Positions 1 through 7,359 of a stretch of 35,782 nt of DNA are shown here, in pieces (position 1 is the stretch's first letter; every line of letters begins with the position of its first letter). This DNA comes from Sphingorhabdus sp. (GTDB lineage Bacteria > Pseudomonadota > Alphaproteobacteria > Sphingomonadales > Sphingomonadaceae). The stretch lies in contig NZ_JAAVVZ010000025.1 in assembly GCF_023910635.1 (NCBI RefSeq), positions 1-35,782 of the forward strand, given 5' to 3'. The notes under the pieces were generated by a model. That model worked only from the letters and a program-made list of their open reading frames with translations, had not been told where the DNA came from and made no database searches. Made by a program: the position numbers and the translations under genes.

Positions 1-1130
1 TCAGCAGCAGATAGGATGGGATTGGGCGTGCGGCCAATGACTTTCGAGGGATTGGATTTATCCAGCAATGCCGCACCTATCGCATATTTCCGCATCGCGC
101 CAACGCCATGGGTCAGCACAAGCCAACCTTCGTCGAGTTCGATCGGTGCGCCGCAATTACCAATCTGTACCAGTTCCCACGGGAAGCACGGCTCTAGTAA
201 AAGTTCACCGCCATCCCAGCAATCAATCGATTCTGACCGAAGCAGATAAAGATTTTTACCGTCCTGACGCCCTATCATGCAATATTTGCCATCAATCTTC
301 CGCGGGAAAAGGGCCATGCCCTTATTGCGACCTGCGCCCCCCTTTATCGGTGTCAGGGTGAAAGTTCGGAAATTGCGCGTCCGAAGGAGTTCAGAGCGAA
401 TATCATGCCCGCTATAGGCGGTATATGTACCCATCCATTCACGCGCGCCCCCTTCATGCAGAAATTCGACGAGCCGTAAATCTTCGAGCCCGTTTCGCTG
501 CGCTTCCGTCACTGGAAAAATCACGGTGCCAGAGATATTGCTATCTCGAAAGCAATCTAGCGTCGACACGTCGTCCGGCGTGCCGGGCTTGTGCTTTCCC
601 AAGGTTGCCGCTGTCGCAAAAGACGGTTGGGGCATCAGAACCAGTTGCCTGCCAGCCGAAATGATACCTTCGCGAAAAGCGATGGTTGAAATATGGCCCT
701 CGCCAACAGCGCGTAGCGACAGAAGAATTCTAACGCTGCCGGGTTGCAACCCTGTTTGGTCTGGATGCGCGACGACGCTGGGATTCATCAGAGCTGCTGC
801 GGCAAAACTATACTCATGACAAAAATATGCGCCGATAAGCTGCCGCATTTCTTTTTTGATCGGCCCTGATAACCCTAAGCGCGGTTCAATTTCGCGAAAC
901 CGGTCGTCAAACACCTTTTCTATCTGCGAATGCCTGTCAGCAAAATCGCGCAACACCACGCTGAGTTCGGCGCGCACTGTTCTTGTGTCCAAAGCATAAA
1001 TTTCACGGGCCAACTTTTGCACCCGTTCAAGGTCGGGCCCAGACGCTTGCCACGCCAGATGGAACGGTCGCACGACCACCCGTGCGGGGTCGGCATGGAG
1101 CCGTAATTCATGTTGAGCGACGTCTACCAT
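1..1130 (-). CDS. GH130-family beta-mannoside phosphorylase/hydrolase, 3' end cut by window edge
   Basis: The minus strand is open from the ATG at 1130 to the left edge, about 376 codons, with no stop in the window. The product resembles family GH130 (older name DUF377), whose members phosphorolyse or hydrolyse beta-1,4- or beta-1,2-linked mannosides. Visible family-like stretches include GAYFCHEYSFAAAALMNPS, SLRAVGEGHISTIAFREG and, further on, GGAGRNKGMALFPRKIDGKY. About 130 residues precede the conserved five-bladed propeller core, so this is the long type of GH130 protein. The start is the first ATG after an in-frame stop and lies 9 bases beyond the stop of the glycosyltransferase gene, so the two are probably one operon. 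The substrate linkage cannot be read from the sequence. The C-terminal part is missing. Confidence 0.85.
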   Translation of the reverse strand, partial: MVDVAQHELRLHADPARVVVRPFHLAWQASGPDLERVQKLAREIYALDTRTVRAELSVVLRDFADRHSQIEKVFDDRFREIEPRLGLSGPIKKEMRQLIGAYFCHEYSFAAAALMNPSVVAHPDQTGLQPGSVRILLSLRAVGEGHISTIAFREGIISAGRQLVLMPQPSFATAATLGKHKPGTPDDVSTLDCFRDSNISGTVIFPVTEAQRNGLEDLRLVEFLHEGGAREWMGTYTAYSGHDIRSELLRTRNFRTFTLTPIKGGAGRNKGMALFPRKIDGKYCMIGRQDGKNLYLLRSESIDCWDGGELLLEPCFPWELVQIGNCGAPIELDEGWLVLTHGVGAMRKYAIGAALLDKSNPSKVIGRTPNPILSAA

Positions 1131-1139
1131 GGCGTCGCC

Positions 1140-3404
1140 CTATCTAACCTTAGCAATGAATTCTCTTATGGCGATTGTCGCATGTTGATACGCCAGAACC
1201 GATTCGGCGCCTTCGTTGAGATTAAGTCCACGGTGATTCAACCCGTCATGGCTTGTGCCCGTTTGTGGGTCTGCAACCGCAAGGCCACGGTCATTGGCCC
1301 CTGAAAACCAGTCATAGGCGCACGTCGCCTCTTTAAGCCAGCTTTTGTCTCCCGTTAAGTCATATGCAGCAGAGGCGGCGTCTATGGCCGCCCAGACTTC
1401 AACAGGCTGCTGATCGAAAGGATGGGGCTTTAGATATGGCTTACCGAAGGTGCGAGATCCTACTGGACGAAAATATCCGCCAGGCGCTTTTTGTAAGGCG
1501 GTCATCCAACGCAATGTCTCGATCCCGCACTGCTGGACGTCAACGCGGTTTAAACGCACCCCGGCCCTGATCATGGCTTCGGAAAGTCGGCAGTTGTCGT
1601 AAGCCAAAACATCTTCGAACCATGTCCAACCTTCCCTTTTGGAATGGCCAAAAAGTGTAAGCAGATGATCTGCACCCGCAGCCAATATCGACGATGCTGC
1701 TTTATGCTTATCGTCTACTTCCAAAACATGATCTGCTCCCAACATCGCAAAGCCGATGGCGCGCGGAGACCCGAATGTTTCGGCAGATGATGCCGTCCGG
1801 TCGAACAACCCCTGTGCCCAATGCCGAAGGCCCGCAGACGGCGCCCAACGCACGGTTGAACCCAGGGCCCATAATGTCCTGCCGCAGCTATCCTCTGATC
1901 CAATTTCTTCGAGCCAATTTCGTCCAAACCCCATGAAATTTCGAAACTCGCGACGATCTTCGTTCCACGAACTTTCAACAAATGCGGCAAATCTAGTGCT
2001 CAATTGACGTACCGTCGCAATATGGCCTTTCATCTTATGGGTAAGCATCAACGCCCGGGCGTTATCATCAACACAATATCCATGTGCTCTGTCGGGAACG
2101 TTGCCAATGCTGTGCTGTAATATTCCCGTATCATCACAGATTCTTAACAAGCCATCTATCCCGATAGCCGCAGCTATCGGTGCAGATTTAATAGAAATTC
2201 GAACTTCATCCAAAACATCGAGACAGCGAACGGCAAAAGCCGGCCAGATCATATCCCGGCTTTTATCATAAGCGCGCCGCTGCAAAGCAGAAAGCCTGTC
2301 CTTATCGTGCAAAAGACCAATCACTTCTGTTGCGATTGCGTCGCTATCATTGAAGGGAACGATAATGCCGTGATCATCGGAAAGTAGCTCAATGGCGTGA
2401 ACATAAGGTGTAGACACCACCGCTTTACCGAGTGCTAACGCGTAGGATAAAGTGCCCGAGGTCGACTGGTCCGCCCCGGTGTAAGGGGTAACATAGATAT
2501 CGGTTGCCTCAATCAAGTCGAGCAGCAGTTCTGTTTCAAGAAACGTGTCAAGCCAATATATGTGCTGCGCAACACCGAGCGTGGCCGCCAGTGTTTTAAG
2601 CTTTTCCCGATAAGTTTCACCCTCGACCGTCAGTAAATTGGGGTGGGTGGCGCCCGCGATGCAGTAAAGCAGATTGGGATGCTCCGATATTATAGCTGGC
2701 ATGGCCGCGATGACGGCTTCAATTCCCTTGCCCGGAGAAAGCAGCCCAAAGGTCAGGAGGACGTCCCTGCCTTCAAATCCAAGTTTGGACTTGAATTGTG
2801 TTGACCGACCAAATGGCCGATCCGGAACCCCATGGGGGATAAGGACGATTTGGTCGCTATCCGCCCCGTACACGCTGCCCAGCAAGTCTCGCGAACGTTC
2901 CGACATGATCACTAGCTTGCTCGCTTGCGCAATCAGTCTGCGCATCACGCGCATTTGGTCGGGGTTCGGTTTTGCCAAAACGGTATGTAATGTAATGACT
3001 AAAGGGGCCGCAATCCGGTCAGTTAGTTCTAGCACCATATCCCCGGCTGGCCCGCCGAATAATCCAAATTCATGTTGGAGCCATACGACATCTGCTCTGC
3101 TGATATCGATGTGCTGTGCGGCATCAATATAGCTCTGCGGATCGCCTTGCGTAATCGTAGACCTGACTGAAGCGTCGAACGTGATAGCGGATAAAGCTGG
3201 CGTCATTGCATAAACGTGGATCTGCAGATCTGGTTGCGCGGCTTTTAAGGATGCGAACACATCTGCGGTGAATGTCGCGATGCCGCATCTGCGCGGGGTA
3301 AAACCACCAATCAGGGCGACGATGTTCGACTGAACCTTCGGTGTCGATCCGCCAACAGGCAGGATGTCATCTTTAAAGCTATTGCGTTCGATAAATTCAA
3401 GCAC
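1140..3404 (-). CDS. GT4-family glycosyltransferase with C-terminal helical domain
   Basis: A 754-residue protein with two parts. Residues about 25-395 are a GT-B fold GT4 glycosyltransferase: the N-terminal GGFTPRRCGIATFTAD loop, the donor-side start LLTFGLLSPGKGIEAV, and the nucleotide-sugar segment TPYTGADQSTSGTLSYALAL. Residues about 420-754 resemble an all-helical (six-hairpin-like) domain with DDNARALML, GREL-free Trp/Glu-rich helices such as EGWTWFEDVLAYDNC, and a C-terminal NLNEGAESVLAYQ. The start is a GTG at 3404 with AAGGA 6 bases upstream. The next gene is a GH130 enzyme 9 bases downstream, which suggests a mannoside product or intermediate (inference). No membrane segment or signal peptide is visible, so it is probably cytoplasmic. 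The GT4 assignment is firm; the sugar and the role of the C-terminal domain are unknown. Confidence 0.88.
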   Translation of the reverse strand: MLEFIERNSFKDDILPVGGSTPKVQSNIVALIGGFTPRRCGIATFTADVFASLKAAQPDLQIHVYAMTPALSAITFDASVRSTITQGDPQSYIDAAQHIDISRADVVWLQHEFGLFGGPAGDMVLELTDRIAAPLVITLHTVLAKPNPDQMRVMRRLIAQASKLVIMSERSRDLLGSVYGADSDQIVLIPHGVPDRPFGRSTQFKSKLGFEGRDVLLTFGLLSPGKGIEAVIAAMPAIISEHPNLLYCIAGATHPNLLTVEGETYREKLKTLAATLGVAQHIYWLDTFLETELLLDLIEATDIYVTPYTGADQSTSGTLSYALALGKAVVSTPYVHAIELLSDDHGIIVPFNDSDAIATEVIGLLHDKDRLSALQRRAYDKSRDMIWPAFAVRCLDVLDEVRISIKSAPIAAAIGIDGLLRICDDTGILQHSIGNVPDRAHGYCVDDNARALMLTHKMKGHIATVRQLSTRFAAFVESSWNEDRREFRNFMGFGRNWLEEIGSEDSCGRTLWALGSTVRWAPSAGLRHWAQGLFDRTASSAETFGSPRAIGFAMLGADHVLEVDDKHKAASSILAAGADHLLTLFGHSKREGWTWFEDVLAYDNCRLSEAMIRAGVRLNRVDVQQCGIETLRWMTALQKAPGGYFRPVGSRTFGKPYLKPHPFDQQPVEVWAAIDAASAAYDLTGDKSWLKEATCAYDWFSGANDRGLAVADPQTGTSHDGLNHRGLNLNEGAESVLAYQHATIAIREFIAKVR

Positions 3405-3675
3405 ACGAAATCCTTAAAAATTTTGGTAACGATGGGATGACGGAAGCGCTGCGATTTCAACATAGAGGTCAAAAGTTGTCGAGCGCTCGCTCGGTCAAAT
3501 AACAGGCAGTGGGGACGTTTGTTCCCACGCATGGCGCAACTCAAGCGCACCGAACCCTCAGACTGACCCTCCTGTCAGAAATCCTTTAGTGTCTGACCTG
3601 AAATTAAGTTGAGTAGTGTCCGCGAGTTAGCTTGACGCTTTTCCTAATCATTGATTCAGCGGCTTTGTAACGAAC
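3405..3675. other. Intergenic region upstream of the glycosyltransferase operon
   Basis: No convincing gene is present in these 271 bases. The part next to 3404 must hold the promoter of the glycosyltransferase-GH130 operon, but I could not pick a clear -35/-10 pair. The stretch from about 3590 to 3675 leads into the left end of the insertion sequence and may include debris of older insertions. Confidence 0.4.
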
Positions 3676-3728
3676 TGAACCGCCCCGGGATTGTCGGAGG
3701 CCCTCACTGCTGAGTAGACGGGCTTACT

Positions 3729-4094
3729 ATGAACAAGACAACGAACAAATTTTCACCGGAGGTGCGCACCCGCGCGGTGCGCATGGTTTTGGACCACGAC
3801 AGCGATTATCCCTCACGCTGGGCAGCGATTGTACCGGTTGCTGATAAGATCGGCTGCGCGGCCCAGACGCTACACGAGTGGCTGAAGAAGGCCGAGGTTG
3901 ACAGCGGCAAGCGTGCAGGCGTGCCGATTGAGATGGCGGACAAGCTGAAGGCTTTGGAACGTGAGAACCGGGAACTGCGTCAAGCCAACGAGATCCTTCG
4001 TAAGGCATCAGCATATTTTGCACAGGGTGAGGAAGCGCAAGCCATGCGGGGCATGGCTGAGCACCGAACGCTCGACCGCCCGTTCAAGCGATGA
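3729..4094 (+). CDS. IS3-family transposase OrfA (HTH protein)
   Basis: A 121-residue OrfA of IS3/IS51 type. It has an N-terminal HTH (about 5-60; [29 protein letters not shown]) and a leucine-zipper-like helix (about 75-100; [20 protein letters not shown]). It normally binds the IS ends and regulates transposition. The C-terminal stretch [15 protein letters not shown] before LDRPFKR looks like an extra in-frame segment of about 13 residues compared with the usual form, which I recall as YFAQAELDRPFKR. The stop overlaps the start of orfB by 4 bases (ATGA). Because orfB is broken, this protein has no active partner here. Confidence 0.85.
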   Translation: MNKTTNKFSPEVRTRAVRMVLDHDSDYPSRWAAIVPVADKIGCAAQTLHEWLKKAEVDSGKRAGVPIEMADKLKALERENRELRQANEILRKASAYFAQGEEAQAMRGMAEHRTLDRPFKR

Positions 4095-4480
4095 CCACGT
4101 TTATCGACGATAACCTTGGAGTCTATGGGGTCGAGCCGATCTGCAATGTGTTGCCGATTGCCCCTTCAACATACCACAAGCATGTAGCAGAGCGGCGAGA
4201 TCCGACGCGACTGTCAGTGCGGGCGCAGCGTGATATTGCGCTGAAGCCAGAAGTCGCACGTGTATTTGCCGCGAACTTCGCAGTTTATGGTGTCCGCAAG
4301 GTGTGGCGGCAAATGACGCGGGAGGGCTTTTCCGTTGCCCGTTGCACCGTTAAACGCCTGATGCGGGAGATGGGCTTGGCAGGTGTGATCCGTGGCAAGC
4401 CTGTGCGCACAACACACAGCGACAAGGCAGCACCTTGTCCGCTCGACCATGTCAATCGACAGTTTCATGCGGCGGCACCA
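4091..4480 (+). pseudogene. IS3-family transposase OrfB, truncated before the DDE core
   Basis: This frame begins with the OrfB N-terminus (DNLGVYGVEPICNVLPIAPS, then the HTH_21-like YGVRKVWRQMTREGF) and is collinear with the family up to DHVNRQFHAAAP, about 127 residues. The integrase core with the DDE triad (rve domain) should follow but is missing. From about 4480 the frame continues only as out-of-frame antisense of the neighbouring dehydrogenase gene until a stop at 4585. The product would be inactive. An intact OrfB of this group has about 280 residues. Confidence 0.85.
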
Positions 4481-4635
4481 ATCAGGTCGCGGACTTCCTC
4501 CAACTTGGAAAGGCTACGCCCCGCCATCGCCCATTTCAGGCCCGTTTTACCTTTGAGATATTCGGCCACCAGACGCCCGGTATAGCCCGTGGCACCATAA
4601 ACAATGATATCGAATTCGCGTGGGGTGGTGGGCAT
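4465..4635 (-). pseudogene. Saccharopine dehydrogenase-like/trans-acting enoyl reductase-like gene, N-terminal 56 codons only
   Basis: The ATG at 4635 has AGAGGA 6-7 bases upstream and encodes a clear Rossmann start: EFDIIVYGATGYTGRLVAEY, then GLKWAMAGRSLSKLEEVRD. This matches the NAD(P)-binding N-terminus of the saccharopine dehydrogenase-like family (about 390 residues in full, often near lipid metabolism genes). After LIGAA the sequence runs into the insertion sequence, which supplies the TGA stop at 4465-4467. The C-terminal 85% of the gene is lost, so it is a dead remnant. The junction has about 8 bases (gcggcacc) that fit both partners. Confidence 0.85.
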
Positions 4636-4688
4636 GTGGTTTCCTCTCTTTGGGCGTGACGGCATATTGGGGACAGGATTCTACCCCT

Positions 4689-4734
4689 TAAGTTTACAAA
4701 CATATATGCATAAGCGGCGTTTTTTGTAAACTTA
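4689..4734. promoter_or_regulatory. 12-bp perfect inverted repeat, possible operator
   Basis: TAAGTTTACAAA (4689-4700) is repeated in inverted form as TTTGTAAACTTA (4723-4734) with a 22-base AT-rich spacer. The right arm includes the stop codon of the HTH gene, and the whole lies 54 bases upstream of the start of the truncated dehydrogenase gene. The arms are AT-rich and there is no T-run, so a regulator binding site (TetR-like half-sites about three helical turns apart) is more likely than a terminator. The function is inferred only. Confidence 0.45.
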
Positions 4735-5145
4735 GGCCGCGCGTGGGCGTGCCTTGGCATCGCGGCGCTGCGGGGGCGAGCGCAACACTTTCATGATATG
4801 CTTGATATCGGGGCCAGTTTGAACTTCAAACACGCCGCCCAACCGCATTTTAATCGTGGTGACGCCGTGGATGGCGCGTTCCATGGCATAATCGAACATC
4901 ATGCCCCGCCCGAACCCCAACGCCCGGTCCCATTCCGCCGCAAAGCTTTCCGCGTCCACACGTTTTTTGAGGTTATAGGCCGAAATCCGCGATATCCCCA
5001 CCGCCCGCGCCGCAGAATCAACCGTGCCCATCGCCGCCAGCGCAACCAAAAACAACCGCTGCCGCTCCGGCGTCCAACCATCATGCCGCACGCGGTCAAG
5101 CGCGACAGGGGTAAATTCGGGTTCATAGTCTGATATGGTTTGCAT
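4732..5145 (-). CDS. Sphingomonad HTH-containing hypothetical protein
   Basis: A 137-residue protein of a type common in sphingomonad genomes and usually annotated as hypothetical. Residues about 5-30 carry the family signature YEPEFTPVALDRVRHDGWTP followed by ERQRLFLVALAAMG. Residues about 38-62 form a helix-turn-helix (TVDSAARAVGISRISAYNLKKR), similar to those of small terminase-like proteins or invertase-type regulators. A basic tail (residues 120-137) ends the protein. No enzymatic motif is visible; a DNA-binding role is inferred. The stop codon lies in an inverted repeat. The gene is transcribed away from the HAD gene and towards the truncated dehydrogenase. Confidence 0.7.
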   Translation of the reverse strand: MQTISDYEPEFTPVALDRVRHDGWTPERQRLFLVALAAMGTVDSAARAVGISRISAYNLKKRVDAESFAAEWDRALGFGRGMMFDYAMERAIHGVTTIKMRLGGVFEVQTGPDIKHIMKVLRSPPQRRDAKARPRAA

Positions 5146-5274
5146 GGTTGGTGTTATTAACCTATATGGATAATATAGTCAAGCTGTTGGTTTTTCGGTT
5201 TGTTTGGTTGTGATAACAGAGCTGACGCGCATGAAGGTCTTGTTTATAGGCGTTTTACCTTTTAGGAGCCGGGT

Positions 5275-5949
5275 ATGCTGCTGAAAAATGCCAAAGCGAT
5301 AATCTTCGATTGCGACGGGGTGCTGGTCGACTCTGAGGTAATTCATGTCGCTGCCGAGCTTGAGCTTTTGGCACAATTAGGCTTGGTCTATGAGCATGAA
5401 ATCTATCTGACCCGCTTTGTCGGTTTGTCGAACGCTGATTTCTGCGCTGAATTGGGATCGGATTATGCAAAAATTGTTGGCGATCAATTCCCAAAAGACT
5501 TTGGGACACAGCTTGAGCGCATCGTTTGGCCACGTATCGAAGCCGAGCTTCAGGCGATTGATGGCGTTGCTGATCTTGTTCACTCCTTCGGTGGCAAGGT
5601 CGCGGTCGGATCATCTTCTCCTTATGAGAAGCTCTTGAAGAAGCTCGAGATCACGGGGCTGCAACCAATGTTTGCGCCCCACATCTACTCTGCCGACCAT
5701 GTCAAAGCTGGCAAGCCAGCGCCGGACCTGTTCCTTCATTCGGCTGCGCAACTCGATACTGACCCGAGCCGCTGCCTAGTTATCGAAGACAGCGTTCACG
5801 GAGTGAAAGCGGCAAGAGCAGCAGGTATGACCCCGATAGGGTTTGTTGGCGGCGGTCACAGCGACTCCGGCCTTGAACAAAGGCTTTTGGCAAATGGCGC
5901 TGAAGTTGTTGTTTCCCATCACTCGCAAATCCAAGCGTTGCTTAGCTGA
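5275..5949 (+). CDS. HAD-superfamily hydrolase (beta-phosphoglucomutase-like)
   Basis: A 224-residue HAD hydrolase, subfamily IA. Motif I is FDCDGVLVDSE (residues 11-21, nucleophile Asp13 and acid/base Asp15). Motif II is VGSSS near residue 115. The motif III lysine lies in VKAGKPAPD (about 143-151), and motif IV is the acidic VIEDSVHGV (about 164-172). The cap domain is helical and C1-type. Such enzymes act on sugar phosphates or mutate hexose phosphates; the substrate cannot be told. The ATG at 5275 has AGGAG 8 bases upstream. It stands alone between the divergent HTH gene and the methyltransferase. Confidence 0.85.
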   Translation: MLLKNAKAIIFDCDGVLVDSEVIHVAAELELLAQLGLVYEHEIYLTRFVGLSNADFCAELGSDYAKIVGDQFPKDFGTQLERIVWPRIEAELQAIDGVADLVHSFGGKVAVGSSSPYEKLLKKLEITGLQPMFAPHIYSADHVKAGKPAPDLFLHSAAQLDTDPSRCLVIEDSVHGVKAARAAGMTPIGFVGGGHSDSGLEQRLLANGAEVVVSHHSQIQALLS

Positions 5950-6080
5950 CGTTCCGGACGATTAAGTTGTAAATTGGGATGCCTGAATGCTGACGCTAGG
6001 TGACCATAATTTCCCTTTTTGTTCTTGCTAACTGTGTCAATATTGTGCATTTTGCCAAAAATTGACCCAGAGGATGGCAT

Positions 6081-7334
6081 ATGCCGCATGACCTTTCGTT
6101 TACAGAACTCCGGCAACGCACTGGTATGAGTGTTGAACAGGTGGCGGAAGATCTGGGCTATTCCGCGAGTACGGTTTACCGCTGGGAACGTGGCGAAACA
6201 GCTCCAAAGGCCTTAGTCTATCGGGCACTTGAAGTTGTTGCACGATTTACGGATGGCCCCATAGCATTAAAAAACGAAAATCCGACGGGGTTTCGCTTCA
6301 TCGATCTCTTCGCTGGCATCGGAGGGCTTAGGATTGGCTTCCAAGGTATAGGTGGGCACTGTGTTTTTACCTCCGAATGGGACAAACACTCGCAAGAAAC
6401 CTATCGCCGAAACTTTCGCGACAATCATCCGGTTAACGGCGATGTGCGCGAATTTTCGAAGAACCCAAGTTTAATTCCAAGGCATGACGTTTTGCTGGCC
6501 GGTTTTCCCTGTCAGCCATTCTCTATTGCTGGCGTTTCAAAGAAGAATTCTCTTGGCCGCCCACACGGGTTTTTGTGCGACACTCAAGGCACACTGTTTT
6601 TTGACACGGCTCGCATTATTGCCCATCACAAGCCCGCTGCCTTTTTGCTGGAAAATGTAAAGAATCTCGAAACGCATGATAAAGGTAGAACCTTTGCTAC
6701 GATCATGAATGTTTTGCGGAACGAATTGGGCTATCATGTCCAAACCCGGGTTATAAGTTCCGCGCCTTGGGTGCCTCAAAAGCGGCAACGTATTTTTATA
6801 GTAGGATTTAAGGAGCCGACAGATTTTGATCTGGCCAACCTTAAACTGCCTGACGCTGACGCTGGCCCTAAGCTGAAGAGCATTCTCAATCGCCATGAAG
6901 ACGTTGATCCGAAGTATACGTTGACGCCTAAACTTTGGGCATATTTGCAGGGCTATAAAGAAAAGCACAACGCGGCAGGCAATGGTTTCGGTTTCGGCTT
7001 ATGTGGCCCAGACGCCGTCACGCGGACACTTTCCGCTCGGTATCATAAAGATGGTTCGGAAATTCTCGTCGACCAGCCCAACCAACGTCCAAGGCGTCTA
7101 ACGCCTCAGGAATGCGCGCGGCTCATGGGGTTTGAACGTGAAGATAGACCGTGGCACATTCCTGTTTCCGATACGCAAGCCTATCGTCAGTTTGGGAATG
7201 CCGTAGTGGTGCCAGTTGTCGAATTTTTAGCGGAAGCAATGAAGCCGCATATCCAGAATGCTGTAGCCAATTCACGTTACCAAGCTGATGTTGCCGAAGT
7301 TGGTCAACAGCCGCGAAAGTTGGAAAATTGCTGA
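6081..7334 (+). CDS. HTH-fused DNA (cytosine-5-)-methyltransferase, Dcm/EcoRII-like
   Basis: A 417-residue C5-cytosine methyltransferase. Residues 7-57 form an XRE-type HTH (MSVEQVAEDLGYSASTVYRW). Catalytic motifs follow in order: I FIDLFAGIGGLRIGF (73-87), IV GFPCQPFSIAG with nucleophile Cys144, VI ENVKN (191-195), VIII QKRQRIFIVGF (233-243), IX RRLTPQECARLMGF and X YRQFGNAVVVPVV. The target-recognition region contains TLTPKLWAYLQGY, GNGFGFGL and RTLSARYHKDGSEIL, which closely resembles E. coli Dcm and M.EcoRII, so a CCWGG-like target is plausible (inference). Such N-terminal HTHs autorepress their own gene in EcoRII/SsoII-type enzymes; a CAATATTG palindrome at 6038-6045 is a possible site. 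The start is set by AGAGGA 6 bases upstream. A convergent HNH endonuclease follows. Base composition looks more AT-rich than the housekeeping genes. Confidence 0.92.
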   Translation: MPHDLSFTELRQRTGMSVEQVAEDLGYSASTVYRWERGETAPKALVYRALEVVARFTDGPIALKNENPTGFRFIDLFAGIGGLRIGFQGIGGHCVFTSEWDKHSQETYRRNFRDNHPVNGDVREFSKNPSLIPRHDVLLAGFPCQPFSIAGVSKKNSLGRPHGFLCDTQGTLFFDTARIIAHHKPAAFLLENVKNLETHDKGRTFATIMNVLRNELGYHVQTRVISSAPWVPQKRQRIFIVGFKEPTDFDLANLKLPDADAGPKLKSILNRHEDVDPKYTLTPKLWAYLQGYKEKHNAAGNGFGFGLCGPDAVTRTLSARYHKDGSEILVDQPNQRPRRLTPQECARLMGFEREDRPWHIPVSDTQAYRQFGNAVVVPVVEFLAEAMKPHIQNAVANSRYQADVAEVGQQPRKLENC

Positions 7335-7359
7335 CAATTGAAGCGTTAGTTTTGCAACA

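Larger units (their letters stand above)
3676..4480 (+). mobile_element. IS3-family (IS51-like) insertion sequence, right half deleted
   Basis: The left end is placed at TGAACCGCCCCGGGATTGTC (3676 onward), which looks like the terminal repeat of IS51-group IS3 elements. It is followed by orfA (3729-4094) and an orfB (from 4091) that keeps only its N-terminal part. The IS-like reading ends near 4470-4480, where the sequence passes without a gap into an unrelated gene on the other strand. The DDE catalytic domain and the right inverted repeat are absent, so the copy cannot move by itself. No target duplication can be assessed because one end is missing. The subgroup name and the exact left end are from memory of family sequences. 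Confidence 0.8.

Noticed and set aside
4435-4659. Open frame continuing orfB past 4480
   Set aside because: After the deletion junction the frame is only antisense of the dehydrogenase remnant and no longer transposase-like.
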